Source of the DNA: JABWBD01 sp040768665
GTDB lineage: Bacteria > Planctomycetota > Planctomycetia > Pirellulales > Thermoguttaceae
Reading direction: 5' to 3'
Length of the DNA: 64,000 bases
Assembly: GCA_040768665.1 (NCBI GenBank)
Contig: JAXGMN010000053.1
Location: forward strand, 22,786-86,785
A program made the translations under genes and the position numbers. Positions 1-8,769 of this stretch are shown in pieces. Every line of letters starts with the position of its first letter. The stretch's first letter is position 1. The notes beneath the pieces are model-generated. The model was not told where the DNA came from, made no database searches, and saw only the letters and a list, made by a program, of their open reading frames with translations.

Positions 1-282
1 GCAGAGCGGCAGGATGCCCGCGATCTGTTCGCCTTCACGGACAACCGCCGCGCACAGTTTCCGTTGCCCGCCGAAGGCCCTCCACCAGGCGCGCGCCCAG
101 GGGAGGGAACCGAAGATCGTCGACTTGCGATCGCTCCGCCACAACCGGTCCCAATCCGGCGCAATCCTCTCCAGATCGGAAAAGCTCGTGACGAACACGG
201 TCCGGATCGCCCCGCCCCGCCGCGACTCGGTACGAAGCGTTGAAATCTCAGCCCTGTCCCGGCTGGTCACCTCGACGCTCAT
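1..282 (-). CDS. CelD/BcsL-like GNAT acetyltransferase, N-terminal part (cut by left edge)
   Basis: An open frame of 94 codons runs off the left edge with no stop. The start is ATG at 282, preceded by the purine-rich stretch GTAGGAGAGATGTG, a good ribosome binding site. The visible N-terminal part has the pattern of the CelD/BcsL acetyltransferase family (Acetyltransf_6 type): a WDRLW motif, a GSLPWARAWWRAFGG motif around residues 56-70, and an IAGILPL strand near residue 90. Members of this family often sit in exopolysaccharide operons and are thought to acylate sugar or lipid precursors. It is the last visible gene of the minus-strand polysaccharide operon, starting 10 bases after the Wzy-like gene ends. 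The catalytic C-terminal GNAT fold lies outside the window, so the function is by family resemblance only. Confidence 0.75.
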   Translation of the reverse strand, partial: MSVEVTSRDRAEISTLRTESRRGGAIRTVFVTSFSDLERIAPDWDRLWRSDRKSTIFGSLPWARAWWRAFGGQRKLCAAVVREGEQIAGILPLC

Positions 283-292
283 CACATCTCTC

Positions 293-1657
293 CTACAAAT
301 GGCTTCGCGGCCGGTGCGTCGCGATCAGAATACGTTGTTGACGAAACGGTCCGGAGGAGACCGGCTGGAAGAAGTCCCCAAGAGGTTCCGCCGGCTCAGT
401 CATTCCTACAGAAACCACCAGCCCGCTGAAGACCCAGAACGCCGGTGTCGTCCAGGCATTGATAAAGAGCAGGGAGATCCCCATCGCAACAAAGGAGCCG
501 CGAATCCCCGAGAGGGCCCACGGTTCCATCGTCGGCTGGCCGCCTTCCGCTCGTTTCGGGTGCACAAACTGCCACACGGCGGCCCCAACACTCAGAAACA
601 GCGCCAGCCCGACAACCCCGGTCTCCGACAGCAGGGCGACATAATCGTTGTGGGTCACGTAGCCCTGCTTGCGCACATTGGTCAGCCCGACGCCGGTAAC
701 CGGGGAGGCTTCGAACGCGTCGAAGGCGTTTCGCAGCAATTCCACGCGCAGCGCGGTGCTCTCGCCGAACTGTTCGCTCGCCGGGTCAATCGAACCGAGC
801 CGGCTTGCCAGGTAGTCCGGCGCCACGTCGAGAACCTGAACCAGCACCCAGCCGCCCAGCAGGCCGAGCACCGCGATTCCCGTAAACATCGCCGCCAGCC
901 TCGCCATCGCTTTTTGGTCGCGACTGGCGAGAATTGCGGCCGCCACGAAAATTCCGACCGTCGCCGACAGCCATCCTCCGCGGGAACCAACGTAGATCCA
1001 CGCAACGATCAGCGTGCACACGGGCGGCGCGGCCAGAGCCTTTTTCTTGGACAATGAGATCTGAGCGATTGCCAGGGGCATCAGGAACGCCAGGTTCCAC
1101 GCCAGTTGGTTCTTGTCCTGCTCGCTCGCCTCATCCATGCCTGACCCGAGATAGGGCGACCCGAATACCACGGCGTACTGATAGATGAGCACGGCCATGA
1201 GGCCCGCGGCAGCCCAGATCATCACGCCGAAGAACTTCGCGAGAAACCGTTCGTCGCGGGGAAAGGCGGCCACAAGGAGTAAAAAACAAACCATGCCGAC
1301 GGCGATCTTTTGGACCTCCGTCAGGGCATAGGAGGTTTCCTTTGCCTTGCCCGCCGAGTAGAGCTGCCACACGAAAAGCACAAAGCACAAAACCCCCACA
1401 AGGATCAAAAGGAACGTGGTTCGGCTCGGATGGTCGCGCTGCGGCTCGGCGCCCCCGCGCCGCGCCAGGCGCGTGGTGATGTGGATCGCCGCAATCAGGC
1501 CGAGAACCAGCAACGGCAGAGGCACGGGCAGAAAAAAACCGGCGTCGAGCCGAAGCAAACTGACCGCAAACAGCGGGCAGGTGGCGGCGAAGAGCAGCCA
1601 CAAGCTCCGCACGAGCGGCAAATCCAGTTGTCGACTGTTCATGGGCACGGAAACCAC
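293..1657 (-). CDS. O-antigen ligase / Wzy-like polymerase family membrane protein
   Basis: A polytopic membrane protein of about 450 residues. Hydrophobic segments alternate through the whole length, starting with LWLLFAATCPLFAVSLL and ending with a C-terminal pair. Between them is a long periplasmic-type loop (about residues 280-330) with the pattern R-x-x-L-x-x-N-A, then GVGLTN and the HNDYVALLSETG motif. This layout, with an H-N-D/E-Y-V motif before the last membrane helices, is typical of O-antigen ligase/polymerase (Wzy/WaaL, PF04932). The likely role is polymerising or transferring polysaccharide repeat units in the inner membrane. The start is GTG at 1657 or ATG at 1642; neither has a strong ribosome binding site. 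It follows the flippase gene by 18 bases, so translation is probably coupled within the operon. Confidence 0.85.
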   Translation of the reverse strand: MVSVPMNSRQLDLPLVRSLWLLFAATCPLFAVSLLRLDAGFFLPVPLPLLVLGLIAAIHITTRLARRGGAEPQRDHPSRTTFLLILVGVLCFVLFVWQLYSAGKAKETSYALTEVQKIAVGMVCFLLLVAAFPRDERFLAKFFGVMIWAAAGLMAVLIYQYAVVFGSPYLGSGMDEASEQDKNQLAWNLAFLMPLAIAQISLSKKKALAAPPVCTLIVAWIYVGSRGGWLSATVGIFVAAAILASRDQKAMARLAAMFTGIAVLGLLGGWVLVQVLDVAPDYLASRLGSIDPASEQFGESTALRVELLRNAFDAFEASPVTGVGLTNVRKQGYVTHNDYVALLSETGVVGLALFLSVGAAVWQFVHPKRAEGGQPTMEPWALSGIRGSFVAMGISLLFINAWTTPAFWVFSGLVVSVGMTEPAEPLGDFFQPVSSGPFRQQRILIATHRPRSHL

Positions 1658-1675
1658 GCTAGTTCAGACGCTCGC

Positions 1676-3142
1676 TCATACGGGGTTGGATTCAGCAAAC
1701 TCAACCGCAAGGTCCGACCGGCTGGGGGACGCCGTCAGGGCACTCTCGCCGGCGAGGGGTGCTTCACGCCTCCTGGCGGCTTGCACAACGGCATACGTAC
1801 AGACAAGAAGTCCGCCGAGGGCCTGCACCGCCTTGGAGAGCATGACCGCGCCCACGGCGCCGTGAAGGCCATACTGCGGTACCAGCAACGAGCAACCCAG
1901 CGTCGTGGCGGCCACCGCGAAAAGCTGAAGAGGCAATTGAATCGCGAAGTAACGCGCGGCGTAGACGCCGATCCCAAGAAATTCGGCCGCGTAACCGATG
2001 CCGAACGCGATTGCCACCCACGTGAACACGTCGGCATGCTCCGCGAAATCCGCGGTGTAGAAGAACAGCAAAATCTCGTAGCCGAACAGATCCACCGCCA
2101 AAGCCGCGACGGCGCCGATCGCCAGCCCCATACCGACCAGCTTCGCAAGGAGCAGGCTGTAACTGCGGAGCCTGCTGGCAGCGTAGTAGCGTGCCAGCAG
2201 CGGGCTTGCCGAGTACGATACGGAAATGACGAACATCACCCCGATCTGCATGACGTACAACATCGCGCAATAGACGCCCAGGTCCGCCTTGCCGAGACTG
2301 TGCGATATGAAGTAACGCGGGATGTTCATGTTCAGCGACAACAGGAGCATGCTGAATCCGAGGGGCAGGGCGAGGAAAACCAGCGCGCGCAACTCCCGGA
2401 AATCCCAGATCGGCCGCACCGCGCTGGCCGCGGTTCGGCCCGGGGCGGTGGCGGCCGCGCTTCTGGAAATCGCAAACACCGAAGGGATGTCGTAGCCCAG
2501 CAGGATGACGGCCCTTGCGACCGCGACCAACAGAAATCCGTGCACGACGCTCCCCGTGAGCAGTAGCGCCAGAATCATGGCGCCCGTGCCGAGGGGTGCT
2601 TTGAGGATCATGGAAATCGCAATGCGATCGAGGCGCTCCCGCTGCTGGAAGAACCCGAAGATCACGTCGCTCAACGCCTCGACGGCGGCCGCAATCCCCG
2701 CCGCGATGATTACGCTGGCATCGCCCGTGCGGTAGAGGGAAGTCTGTGCCAGGCCGACGATCACCGCGAAAGCGGCGGCCGTCATGGCCAGACGCAGCGC
2801 CAGATAGATTCCGAAAGGGAACCCCTTTGCGGCGTCTGTGGCCTGGATGGTTCGTAGATCCAGGTTGAACAGCGCGATCACAGGCCCTACCGCGGCCAGA
2901 CCGATCGCGTAGATACCCACCTGCTCGGCGGAACCGAGCTTGGCAATCGCCATCAGCATACCCCAGCCGAATGCCGCGTAGACGATGTTCCCGGCCAACG
3001 CCCAACACACGTTCAGATGGAGGGGCAGGCGCTGGTGATTCTCTGGCGACGTGCCCGCGCAGACGCCCTGCTGCACGTGCGCGCGTGCAGCGCTGCCGTG
3101 CGCGAGGCGTCGTCGTCCTAGCAGTCGTTTCACAGGATGCAT
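1676..3142 (-). CDS. Wzx-like polysaccharide flippase (oligosaccharide/lipopolysaccharide transporter family)
   Basis: About 488 residues from ATG 3142; the frame stays open to an earlier ATG at 3181. Around a dozen hydrophobic helices are visible, beginning with NIVYAAFGWGMLMAIAKLGS and the GIYAIGLAAVGPVIALFNLDLR pattern that is typical at the N-terminus of Wzx-type flippases (MATE/MOP superfamily). The likely role is flipping lipid-linked repeat units across the inner membrane. The last 25 or so residues are a hydrophilic tail. It sits between the CpsD-like ATPase gene and the Wzy-like gene in the polysaccharide operon, which supports the Wzx reading. The family is diverse, so the exact substrate cannot be told. 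Confidence 0.85.
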   Translation of the reverse strand: MHPVKRLLGRRRLAHGSAARAHVQQGVCAGTSPENHQRLPLHLNVCWALAGNIVYAAFGWGMLMAIAKLGSAEQVGIYAIGLAAVGPVIALFNLDLRTIQATDAAKGFPFGIYLALRLAMTAAAFAVIVGLAQTSLYRTGDASVIIAAGIAAAVEALSDVIFGFFQQRERLDRIAISMILKAPLGTGAMILALLLTGSVVHGFLLVAVARAVILLGYDIPSVFAISRSAAATAPGRTAASAVRPIWDFRELRALVFLALPLGFSMLLLSLNMNIPRYFISHSLGKADLGVYCAMLYVMQIGVMFVISVSYSASPLLARYYAASRLRSYSLLLAKLVGMGLAIGAVAALAVDLFGYEILLFFYTADFAEHADVFTWVAIAFGIGYAAEFLGIGVYAARYFAIQLPLQLFAVAATTLGCSLLVPQYGLHGAVGAVMLSKAVQALGGLLVCTYAVVQAARRREAPLAGESALTASPSRSDLAVEFAESNPV

Positions 3143-3217
3143 AGCAGAGCAGTTCTTGGGCAATCCGGAAAGAAGATGCATGCGGCAAGGCCGCAGCCTG
3201 TCTCTTGGCTGGCTCGA

Positions 3218-3883
3218 TCAGTGGTGACGCTCGTTCAATACCGCTCCCAGCACATTCACGTGTGCGCGGGCTGCGAGATCCTTGAGTCGACGGGCCGTGT
3301 CCATCCGGGTGCTTTCCGCCTCGACGACCAACAAGACACCGTCGAGAAGGCTCGCCAGCCGCAACGCGGAGAAATCGATCAGGCCCGCGGGAAGGTCGAA
3401 GACGATCAGGTCGAATTCGCACCGCAGCGTCTCCAGGAAAACCGAGATCCAATGGTCGTCCCACACCGGCCCGCCCGCCGAAGAGGCCGCGCCGGCCGGC
3501 AGAAAAGCCAGATTTGAAATGCCCGACTCCTGGACCCACCCACTCACCTTGTCCGGCTGGCTGACCGCTTCCCGGACTCCCGGACTGCGCTCCGCGTGCA
3601 GGAGCAAGTGGAGCGAAGGGGCCGTCATATCGCAATCGACCAGCAGCACACGGCGGTGGCTCGTGGCGGCTGCGGTGATCGCCAGATGTGCGGCAACGGT
3701 GCTTGCTCCATCTCCCCGCCGGCACCCGGTGACACCCAGCGTGCGGACGAGCGTGGAACCGTTGGTCCCGTATCCCAACGCCTGGCACACAAGCGTCCGG
3801 TAGTGCTCCAGGACCTCCTCGTTCAGAACGCGACCTGTCTGGCGGCGGGGAACGGGGACAGGGCGAACGGTTTGCGTAGCCAT
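3218..3883 (-). CDS. CpsD/CapB-like (BY-kinase family) P-loop ATPase with altered Walker A
   Basis: A 221-residue soluble ParA/MinD-type ATPase of the bacterial tyrosine-kinase (BY-kinase) family. It has a Walker A region GCRRGDGAST at residues 53-62, a Walker A' strand with VLLVDCDMTAP around 79-88 (aspartates 83 and 85), and a Walker B strand LIVFDLPAG near residue 160. The Walker A position that normally holds the P-loop lysine is Ala60. No tyrosine-rich C-terminal cluster is present; the protein ends ...LNERHH. It lies 4 bases after the Wzz-like gene, its expected membrane partner in polysaccharide chain-length control. The alanine resembles deviant P-loops of CpaE/BcsQ-type proteins, so it may regulate without classic kinase activity. 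That is an inference. Confidence 0.85.
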   Translation of the reverse strand: MATQTVRPVPVPRRQTGRVLNEEVLEHYRTLVCQALGYGTNGSTLVRTLGVTGCRRGDGASTVAAHLAITAAATSHRRVLLVDCDMTAPSLHLLLHAERSPGVREAVSQPDKVSGWVQESGISNLAFLPAGAASSAGGPVWDDHWISVFLETLRCEFDLIVFDLPAGLIDFSALRLASLLDGVLLVVEAESTRMDTARRLKDLAARAHVNVLGAVLNERHH

Positions 3884-3887
3884 TGTT

Positions 3888-5480
3888 TCAGTTCCTTCCG
3901 TTAGGCACGAGTTGTCGTGCTTTCCACCGCGGGACCGAGAGCAAAACGGGTACTTCCAATGCGCGTTCGACGTCGTCGGCCGTCCTCAAGCTACAATGGA
4001 AATAGTCGAGAATCAGGGGGACGCCGACGGCGCCGGCCAGTCCGATGAGCAACCCGAGCAGAAGATTGATCATTACCACCGGGCGTACCGGCTTGACCTC
4101 CAACGTGGCCGGCTGCGCGATGCTGATGTTCGAGATCTGCTGGTCTTTCAGGGCCTGGTCGATGCGGGTCTGCTCCAAGCTCTGGGAATACTCCTGGTAG
4201 GAGGCGAGTTGAAGGTCCACGTCTCGCTGCAGTTCGGCCACGCGAGGCTCGTCGCTGTTGAATGCCTGCAACTCGTTCCGGACGCCGGCCAGTTGGTCTT
4301 CGAGCGACGACGCCTCGGCCCGCAACGCCGCCAGCACCGGCTCTTCCGATGCGATGGCCGATCGCGCCTGCTCGAAGACCTTCCCCATGGCAGTGGTGAC
4401 GTGCTCGCGAAGCGGCTCTTCGCGGTCCAGTATCTCCCGGGTCTTTGCGACCTGTTCATGGATTTGCTCATAGAGCGGATGCGCTTCGGTGTAGTTGGCC
4501 GCTGCCTTCTCTTTCGCAATCTGCAGGGCGTAGAGCTGAGCCCGCATCGCGTCGGTTCCTTCGTTGCTCAATCCCGTCGTCCGTGAAACGACCTCCGTGG
4601 CAGGCTCGCTGCTGAGGATTTGCCGCCATTGGGACATCCGAGCGTCGGCCGCGGCGATGGCGGCCGCCTTGGAAGCCAACTCGTCCTTGAGCCGGTCGAC
4701 GTCTTCCACAAGCATCTGCAACTGCACCGCCGGAGCGGCAATTCCGGTCCGGCTCTTGAGGTCACGCAATTCTTGTTGATCCCGATCCAGATTCTCTCGG
4801 AGTTCGGCCATCTGCCCCGCCAGAAACTCGTGGGCGCCGCTCGTACGGTTGATCCTCGCGTGCTCGACCAGGTAGATTTCCGTCAGTTGGTCTACGATCG
4901 TCTGCGCAAGCTCGGGGCTCTTGGCGAAGTACGAGATGGAAATGAGGTCCGTCTTTCCGATTCGACGAACGCCCAAATGTTCGCGCAGCTCGACAATTGC
5001 CTGTTCGCGTTCGGGAAGCGGTGTTCGGAGCTTGCATTTCACGAGCCACTCGGAGACGGCCTGTCGTGCCTGCTTCGTGGCTTGCGAGACCCTGGAAGCG
5101 ACCGAAGGCCGTGCATCGGCGGACGCTGGCTCCGGGACTGGCGCGAGAACGACCGTGGGACCCAGGACGTCCACCACCTTCTCGGCCAGCGCACGGCCAC
5201 CGAGCAGTTCCACCACCGAGCTGATCTCGCCTTCGCGCGAATAGGGCATTGCCACCACGGCATCCTTTCCCAGCGTTGCCGTGGGATCCATCGTGCTGTT
5301 CTCGCGTCCCAGACGCAGGAAGAGACGGGCTTCGGACCGGTATTCCCGCGAAGCGAGAATCGTCAGAGCGACCGCCGTGCCCATCGCTGCCATCAAGAAC
5401 AGGACGGCCTTGCCCTTGTGCCGACGCAGGGAGCGGACAATCTCGTAGACAAGCGGGTCGGGTTGGGGAGACGCTCGCAT
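3888..5480 (-). CDS. Wzz/GumC-type polysaccharide co-polymerase (chain-length determinant)
   Basis: A 530-residue protein with the layout of polysaccharide co-polymerases. It has a short cytoplasmic N-terminus, a membrane helix at about 24-43, a long periplasmic region with coiled-coil stretches (about residues 200-430, rich in E, L, R, A, Q), and a second membrane helix at about 467-491 (MINLLLGLLIGLAGAVG). A short cytoplasmic tail follows, containing the LRTADDVERALEVPVL sequence that leads into the BY-kinase domain in fused family members. It controls chain length and export of the polysaccharide at the inner membrane. The neighbouring CpsD-like ATPase (4-base gap) supplies the usual separate kinase partner. 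It starts 3 bases after the CapD-like gene ends. Confidence 0.9.
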   Translation of the reverse strand: MRASPQPDPLVYEIVRSLRRHKGKAVLFLMAAMGTAVALTILASREYRSEARLFLRLGRENSTMDPTATLGKDAVVAMPYSREGEISSVVELLGGRALAEKVVDVLGPTVVLAPVPEPASADARPSVASRVSQATKQARQAVSEWLVKCKLRTPLPEREQAIVELREHLGVRRIGKTDLISISYFAKSPELAQTIVDQLTEIYLVEHARINRTSGAHEFLAGQMAELRENLDRDQQELRDLKSRTGIAAPAVQLQMLVEDVDRLKDELASKAAAIAAADARMSQWRQILSSEPATEVVSRTTGLSNEGTDAMRAQLYALQIAKEKAAANYTEAHPLYEQIHEQVAKTREILDREEPLREHVTTAMGKVFEQARSAIASEEPVLAALRAEASSLEDQLAGVRNELQAFNSDEPRVAELQRDVDLQLASYQEYSQSLEQTRIDQALKDQQISNISIAQPATLEVKPVRPVVMINLLLGLLIGLAGAVGVPLILDYFHCSLRTADDVERALEVPVLLSVPRWKARQLVPNGRN

Positions 5481-5483
5481 AGG

Positions 5484-7481
5484 TCACCTCGGTACCAGGG
5501 ACGCAGGTACTAGCCGGGGATTTGCTTCAGACGCTGTGTCGCTCAAGGCTCGTGCCACGTCAGGACCTGCCGCAACCACTTCCCCTTGCCGGTCGGACGA
5601 GCCGATCTCCGCAACGGGGCGACCGCGGTCTCCATGCGCGTAGTCCGATACGGCTTGGCGAAGTGCCTCTCGCACGATTTCGCTGGATTCGTCGACCACC
5701 GTCGCCAAATCCGCCAACGACTCGCGCACGTCGTCCAAGTCACAAAGCGCGTGATCCGCAAGTTGCACCTTGGGATGACAGGTCGGCAAGAGCCGTTCCC
5801 CGTCGCTGGACAGCTCCTCAAAGAGTTTTTCTCCCGGACGAGGTCCGGTAAAGACGATCTCGATCGCGTCGGCCGAAACGCCGGAAAGCCGGATGAGATC
5901 GCGTGCGAGGTCCGCGATCTTGACCGGCTCGCCCATGTCCAGCACGAAAATCTCTCCCCCCTTCCCCATCGCAGCCGCCTGGAGCACTAGTTGCGAAGCT
6001 TCGGGAATGGTCATGAAATACCGGGTCATTTGGGGATGGGTCACCGTGACCGGTCCGCCGGCTCGGATTTGCTCCTGGAAAATAGGGACGACGCTTCCCG
6101 CCGACGCAAGCACGTTTCCAAACCGAACGGCGATGAACCGGGTTTCAGACGTCTCGGTAAGCGAACGAATGTACCGCTCGGCGATCTGTTTCGTTGCCCC
6201 CATCACGCTGGTCGGGTTGACCGCTTTATCCGTGGAGACCAGGACAAACCGCTCCACCCCATACCTGTCGGCGAGATCGGCGAGATTTTTCGTGCCGAAG
6301 ACGTTGTTCTTGATCGCCTCGCCCGGAGCCGTTTCCATCAGCGGGACGTGCTTGTGGGCGGCCGCGTGGAACACGATGTGCGGCCGGCCGCGGCGAAAGA
6401 TCCGGCGCATCCGTTCGAGATCGCCGATGTCGGCGATACATGGGGTCAACTGCCCGTCCCGCGAGCTCTTTTTCAGTTCCCGCTCGATATGGAACAAGCT
6501 GTTCTCCGCCCGTTCCACCAGGATCAGTTCCTCGGGGTCGCAGGCCATGACTTGCCGGCAGATTTCCGAGCCAATACTGCCGCCCCCGCCGGTGACCATG
6601 ACTCGTTTTCCGCGAAGCATCTCGCCAATGGCCGCAAGATCCAGCCGCACCGGAGCTCGCCGCAGCAGATCGTCGATTTTGACGTCGCGGACCTGAAACC
6701 GGTAAGGTCCGTTGAGCAAGCGGTCAACCGGCGGGATGACTTTCAACTCGATTCCCGCCTGCCGGCATTCCTGGACCAAGGCCCGCATCGTTTCGCCCGA
6801 GAGGCTGCCGTCGATCACCAACAGGTGCCGGACGCTCAATTTCTCGGCAAGCCTCGCCGCGTCCAGCGGGCCGCCCAAAAACGGAATCCTCCCCAGTCTC
6901 GATCCATGGTAAGCGCGGTTCTCGTCGAGAAAGCCGACAATCCGGTAGTCCAGTCGAGGGTGACCCTCGATCTGTCGCGCGAGTGCCTCGCCGCCCGACT
7001 CAGCTCCGATGATCAGCGCAGGGCGACGCCTGCTCTTCGTAATGGCCGCCCAGAACTCTTCCCGCAATAGCCGCGAGCTGCTCCGCAATCCGCCCAACAA
7101 CAGGACGGTCAGGCCCCAATCCAGAAGCAACACGGCCCGCGGAATTTGGTACGAGGCGATGAAAAAGTAGTCGACCGCCGCCACGGCAACACCCGAAAGC
7201 GTCGACGCACGGAGCAGGATCGACAAGTCGGCAAGCGTCACGTAGCGCCACCACGACTGGAAACTCCCCAGACGGCAAAAAACGGCCAGTTTCAGCAACA
7301 ACACCCATGGAGCGGTTCGCAAAAAGAGGTCGTAGTCGTCCGCCGGGATGTCAAAGTCGAACCGCAACTGAAAGGCCGACGCGTAGCAGGCGGCAAGAGC
7401 GGCCAGATGCACGGCTGCAAAGAACAATAAGCGTCTTGCGGTAGTGCCTGGCACTCGACCGCGGTCTGCCCCAGGATCCAT
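5484..7481 (-). CDS. CapD/WbpM/FlaA1-type nucleotide-sugar 4,6-dehydratase/epimerase (membrane-bound)
   Basis: About 665 residues from ATG 7481, which is preceded by AAGGAGA at a good distance. The frame continues upstream to 7631 but would then run through a palindromic repeat, so the later start is preferred. N-terminal hydrophobic helices are followed by a first Rossmann-like domain (ALIIGAESGGEAL). From about residue 288 comes the catalytic short-chain-dehydrogenase domain, with the NAD motif VTGGGGSIGSE and the SVMGATKQIAERYI active-site segment of this branch, which uses M-x-x-x-K in place of Y-x-x-x-K. Family members make UDP-4-keto-6-deoxy sugars for polysaccharide synthesis. It is the first gene of a six-gene minus-strand operon with gaps of 3 to 18 bases through the Wzy-like gene. 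Confidence 0.9.
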   Translation of the reverse strand: MDPGADRGRVPGTTARRLLFFAAVHLAALAACYASAFQLRFDFDIPADDYDLFLRTAPWVLLLKLAVFCRLGSFQSWWRYVTLADLSILLRASTLSGVAVAAVDYFFIASYQIPRAVLLLDWGLTVLLLGGLRSSSRLLREEFWAAITKSRRRPALIIGAESGGEALARQIEGHPRLDYRIVGFLDENRAYHGSRLGRIPFLGGPLDAARLAEKLSVRHLLVIDGSLSGETMRALVQECRQAGIELKVIPPVDRLLNGPYRFQVRDVKIDDLLRRAPVRLDLAAIGEMLRGKRVMVTGGGGSIGSEICRQVMACDPEELILVERAENSLFHIERELKKSSRDGQLTPCIADIGDLERMRRIFRRGRPHIVFHAAAHKHVPLMETAPGEAIKNNVFGTKNLADLADRYGVERFVLVSTDKAVNPTSVMGATKQIAERYIRSLTETSETRFIAVRFGNVLASAGSVVPIFQEQIRAGGPVTVTHPQMTRYFMTIPEASQLVLQAAAMGKGGEIFVLDMGEPVKIADLARDLIRLSGVSADAIEIVFTGPRPGEKLFEELSSDGERLLPTCHPKVQLADHALCDLDDVRESLADLATVVDESSEIVREALRQAVSDYAHGDRGRPVAEIGSSDRQGEVVAAGPDVARALSDTASEANPRLVPASLVPR

Positions 7482-7540
7482 TCGATCGGTCTCCTTCCGT
7501 GCTACCTCTTCAATCTCGACAACTACCGGCGCGACGCCGA

Positions 7541-7675
7541 CCGGGAGTAACCGTTCACGGGGCGGTCGGGGACTGGTCCATTTTTCGGCCAGTGGACGCA
7601 TTTTCACGACAAAGACATCGGCCGAAAACACGGACCTGCCCCCCTCTCCTCCGTCCCGTGAACGGTTACTCCCGG
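7541..7675. repeat. Palindromic element with perfect 21-bp terminal inverted repeat
   Basis: The left arm at 7541-7561 (reading CCGGGAGTAACCGTTCACGG and one more G) is the exact reverse complement of the right arm at 7655-7675. The interior contains CCATTTTTCGGCC and ATCGGCCGAAAACA, a second partial dyad. Diverged relatives occur at 8395-8520 and 27770-27890, with a possible tail-only copy near 59700-59760. It sits 60 bases upstream of the polysaccharide operon start. It looks like a small MITE- or REP-type element; no transposase is nearby. Confidence 0.75.
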
Positions 7676-8394
7676 GATTCGCCGATTCTCGCCCGGTCCC
7701 AATCGCATGGGAAAGCCTAGAAGCCCTGCCCGTGGATTATTCCTTTGGTGTCCAACACCGAACCGGCTCAGTAGTAAACAGAAGAATGTTTCTTGTGGAT
7801 GCATTGGGTGCGAGAGCGATCGCCGACTTCGTGTGCCTACGCTTATGGTCCGTCGACGCCGGATGGTTGCTGTGCCGACCCGCGTACGTTGGGATAATTA
7901 TAAGAACCGTCAGAAAAGGCAAATCAGGACAACTTTGGTTACCCCGTCAGCCTTTATCCGGCTGACATTTGTCCGGCGAACAGATCAGCGAATTCACGAT
8001 GTCCCGGCGTTATTTCGTCGGCACTACCACCAAGAAAGCCGTGGAAGAATTTTTTCTTGAAAATCGGCCGCTCTGGCCGAAAGACGCGCAGTTGTTCAAG
8101 TCCCGCAAGCAGTTACGGCGCATCGCCGATAGCAGGATTGCTCGGCGCCGCAATTGCCTCGCAGTGACAGAATGGCCCGCAGAGCGCGCGAGCCACGACG
8201 GGCCGACGCCGTGTCGCGTTCGAAAGACCCTCAAAGGTTTTTCACCTCCGGAGTTGCGCGACAATTTCGCCGGCGCCTGCGGTCGACAACCGGCGGATTG
8301 CCTTGGCGCAATGCTCATTTGCGGGGCGAGGGCCGCTCCGATCCGGGCTGCGACTCTCATAAACGTGAGTCCTACCATAGTCCGGGCCCGCTGC

Positions 8395-8520
8395 CCGGTG
8401 ACCATTCACGCTCACGGCCGGAGACCGGCCCATTTTTCGGCGAGTCCGAGTGTTTTGGCGTCAAAAATGTTGGCCGAAAACATGGACCTGTCCCCCTCTT
8501 CCGCCCCGTGAACGTTTACG
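8395..8520. repeat. Diverged second copy of the 7541-7675 palindromic element
   Basis: It shares CCATTTTTCGGC, TTGGCCGAAAACATGGACCTG, and the ending CCCCGTGAACG-TTAC with the element at 7541-7675, in the same order and orientation. The terminal arms are no longer perfectly complementary. It lies about 250 bases upstream of the pseudopilin start, just before the likely promoter. Confidence 0.65.
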
Positions 8521-8534
8521 GACCATGTTTCTAC

Positions 8535-8563
8535 TTGACCACACCCAAATCGCAACCTAGATA
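8535..8563 (+). promoter_or_regulatory. Likely sigma70 promoter for the pseudopilin gene
   Basis: TTGACC at 8535-8540 and TAGATA at 8558-8563 are separated by 17 bases. It would start transcription near 8570, giving an untranslated leader of about 200 bases before the ATG at 8770. Confidence 0.45.
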
Positions 8564-8769
8564 TGCTCAGACGACATGAGCTTCGTGCGCGATCCTCATG
8601 GTTTTCGTTGAGGTGGGCACACAAGGCCGCGGGAGAATCGCCGGGCCGTTGTGCTGTCCATACCGCCTCTCGGTGGGGGCGGCATGCATAACTGCCCACG
8701 CACCGTCGCTGTACAGCAGGAAGCCTGTTCCGGGTAACTGGGCTCCCACAAATAAAGGAACGCCTCGTT

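Larger units (their letters stand above)
7482..8769. other. 1.3 kb gene-free stretch between the polysaccharide operon and the pseudopilin gene
   Basis: Several frames are open here on both strands, but none resembles a known protein, and the longest run through repeats. The stretch holds two related palindromic elements (about 7541-7675 and 8395-8520), a small hairpin GTCAGCC/GGCTGAC at 7946-7966, and a sigma70-like promoter at 8535-8563. Nothing else was recognised between about 7700 and 8390. Confidence 0.6.

Noticed and set aside
1310..2566. A 418-codon plus-strand frame over the O-antigen ligase and flippase genes
   Set aside because: Rich in Arg, Gln and Gly with no recognisable domain; it overlaps two certain genes on the other strand.
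1764..3788. A 674-codon minus-strand frame
   Set aside because: A different frame on the same strand as the flippase and CpsD-like genes; Arg- and Pro-rich with no domain.
7969..8511. A 180-codon open frame with a possible start
   Set aside because: It resembles no family I know, lacks a ribosome binding site and ends inside the palindromic element.
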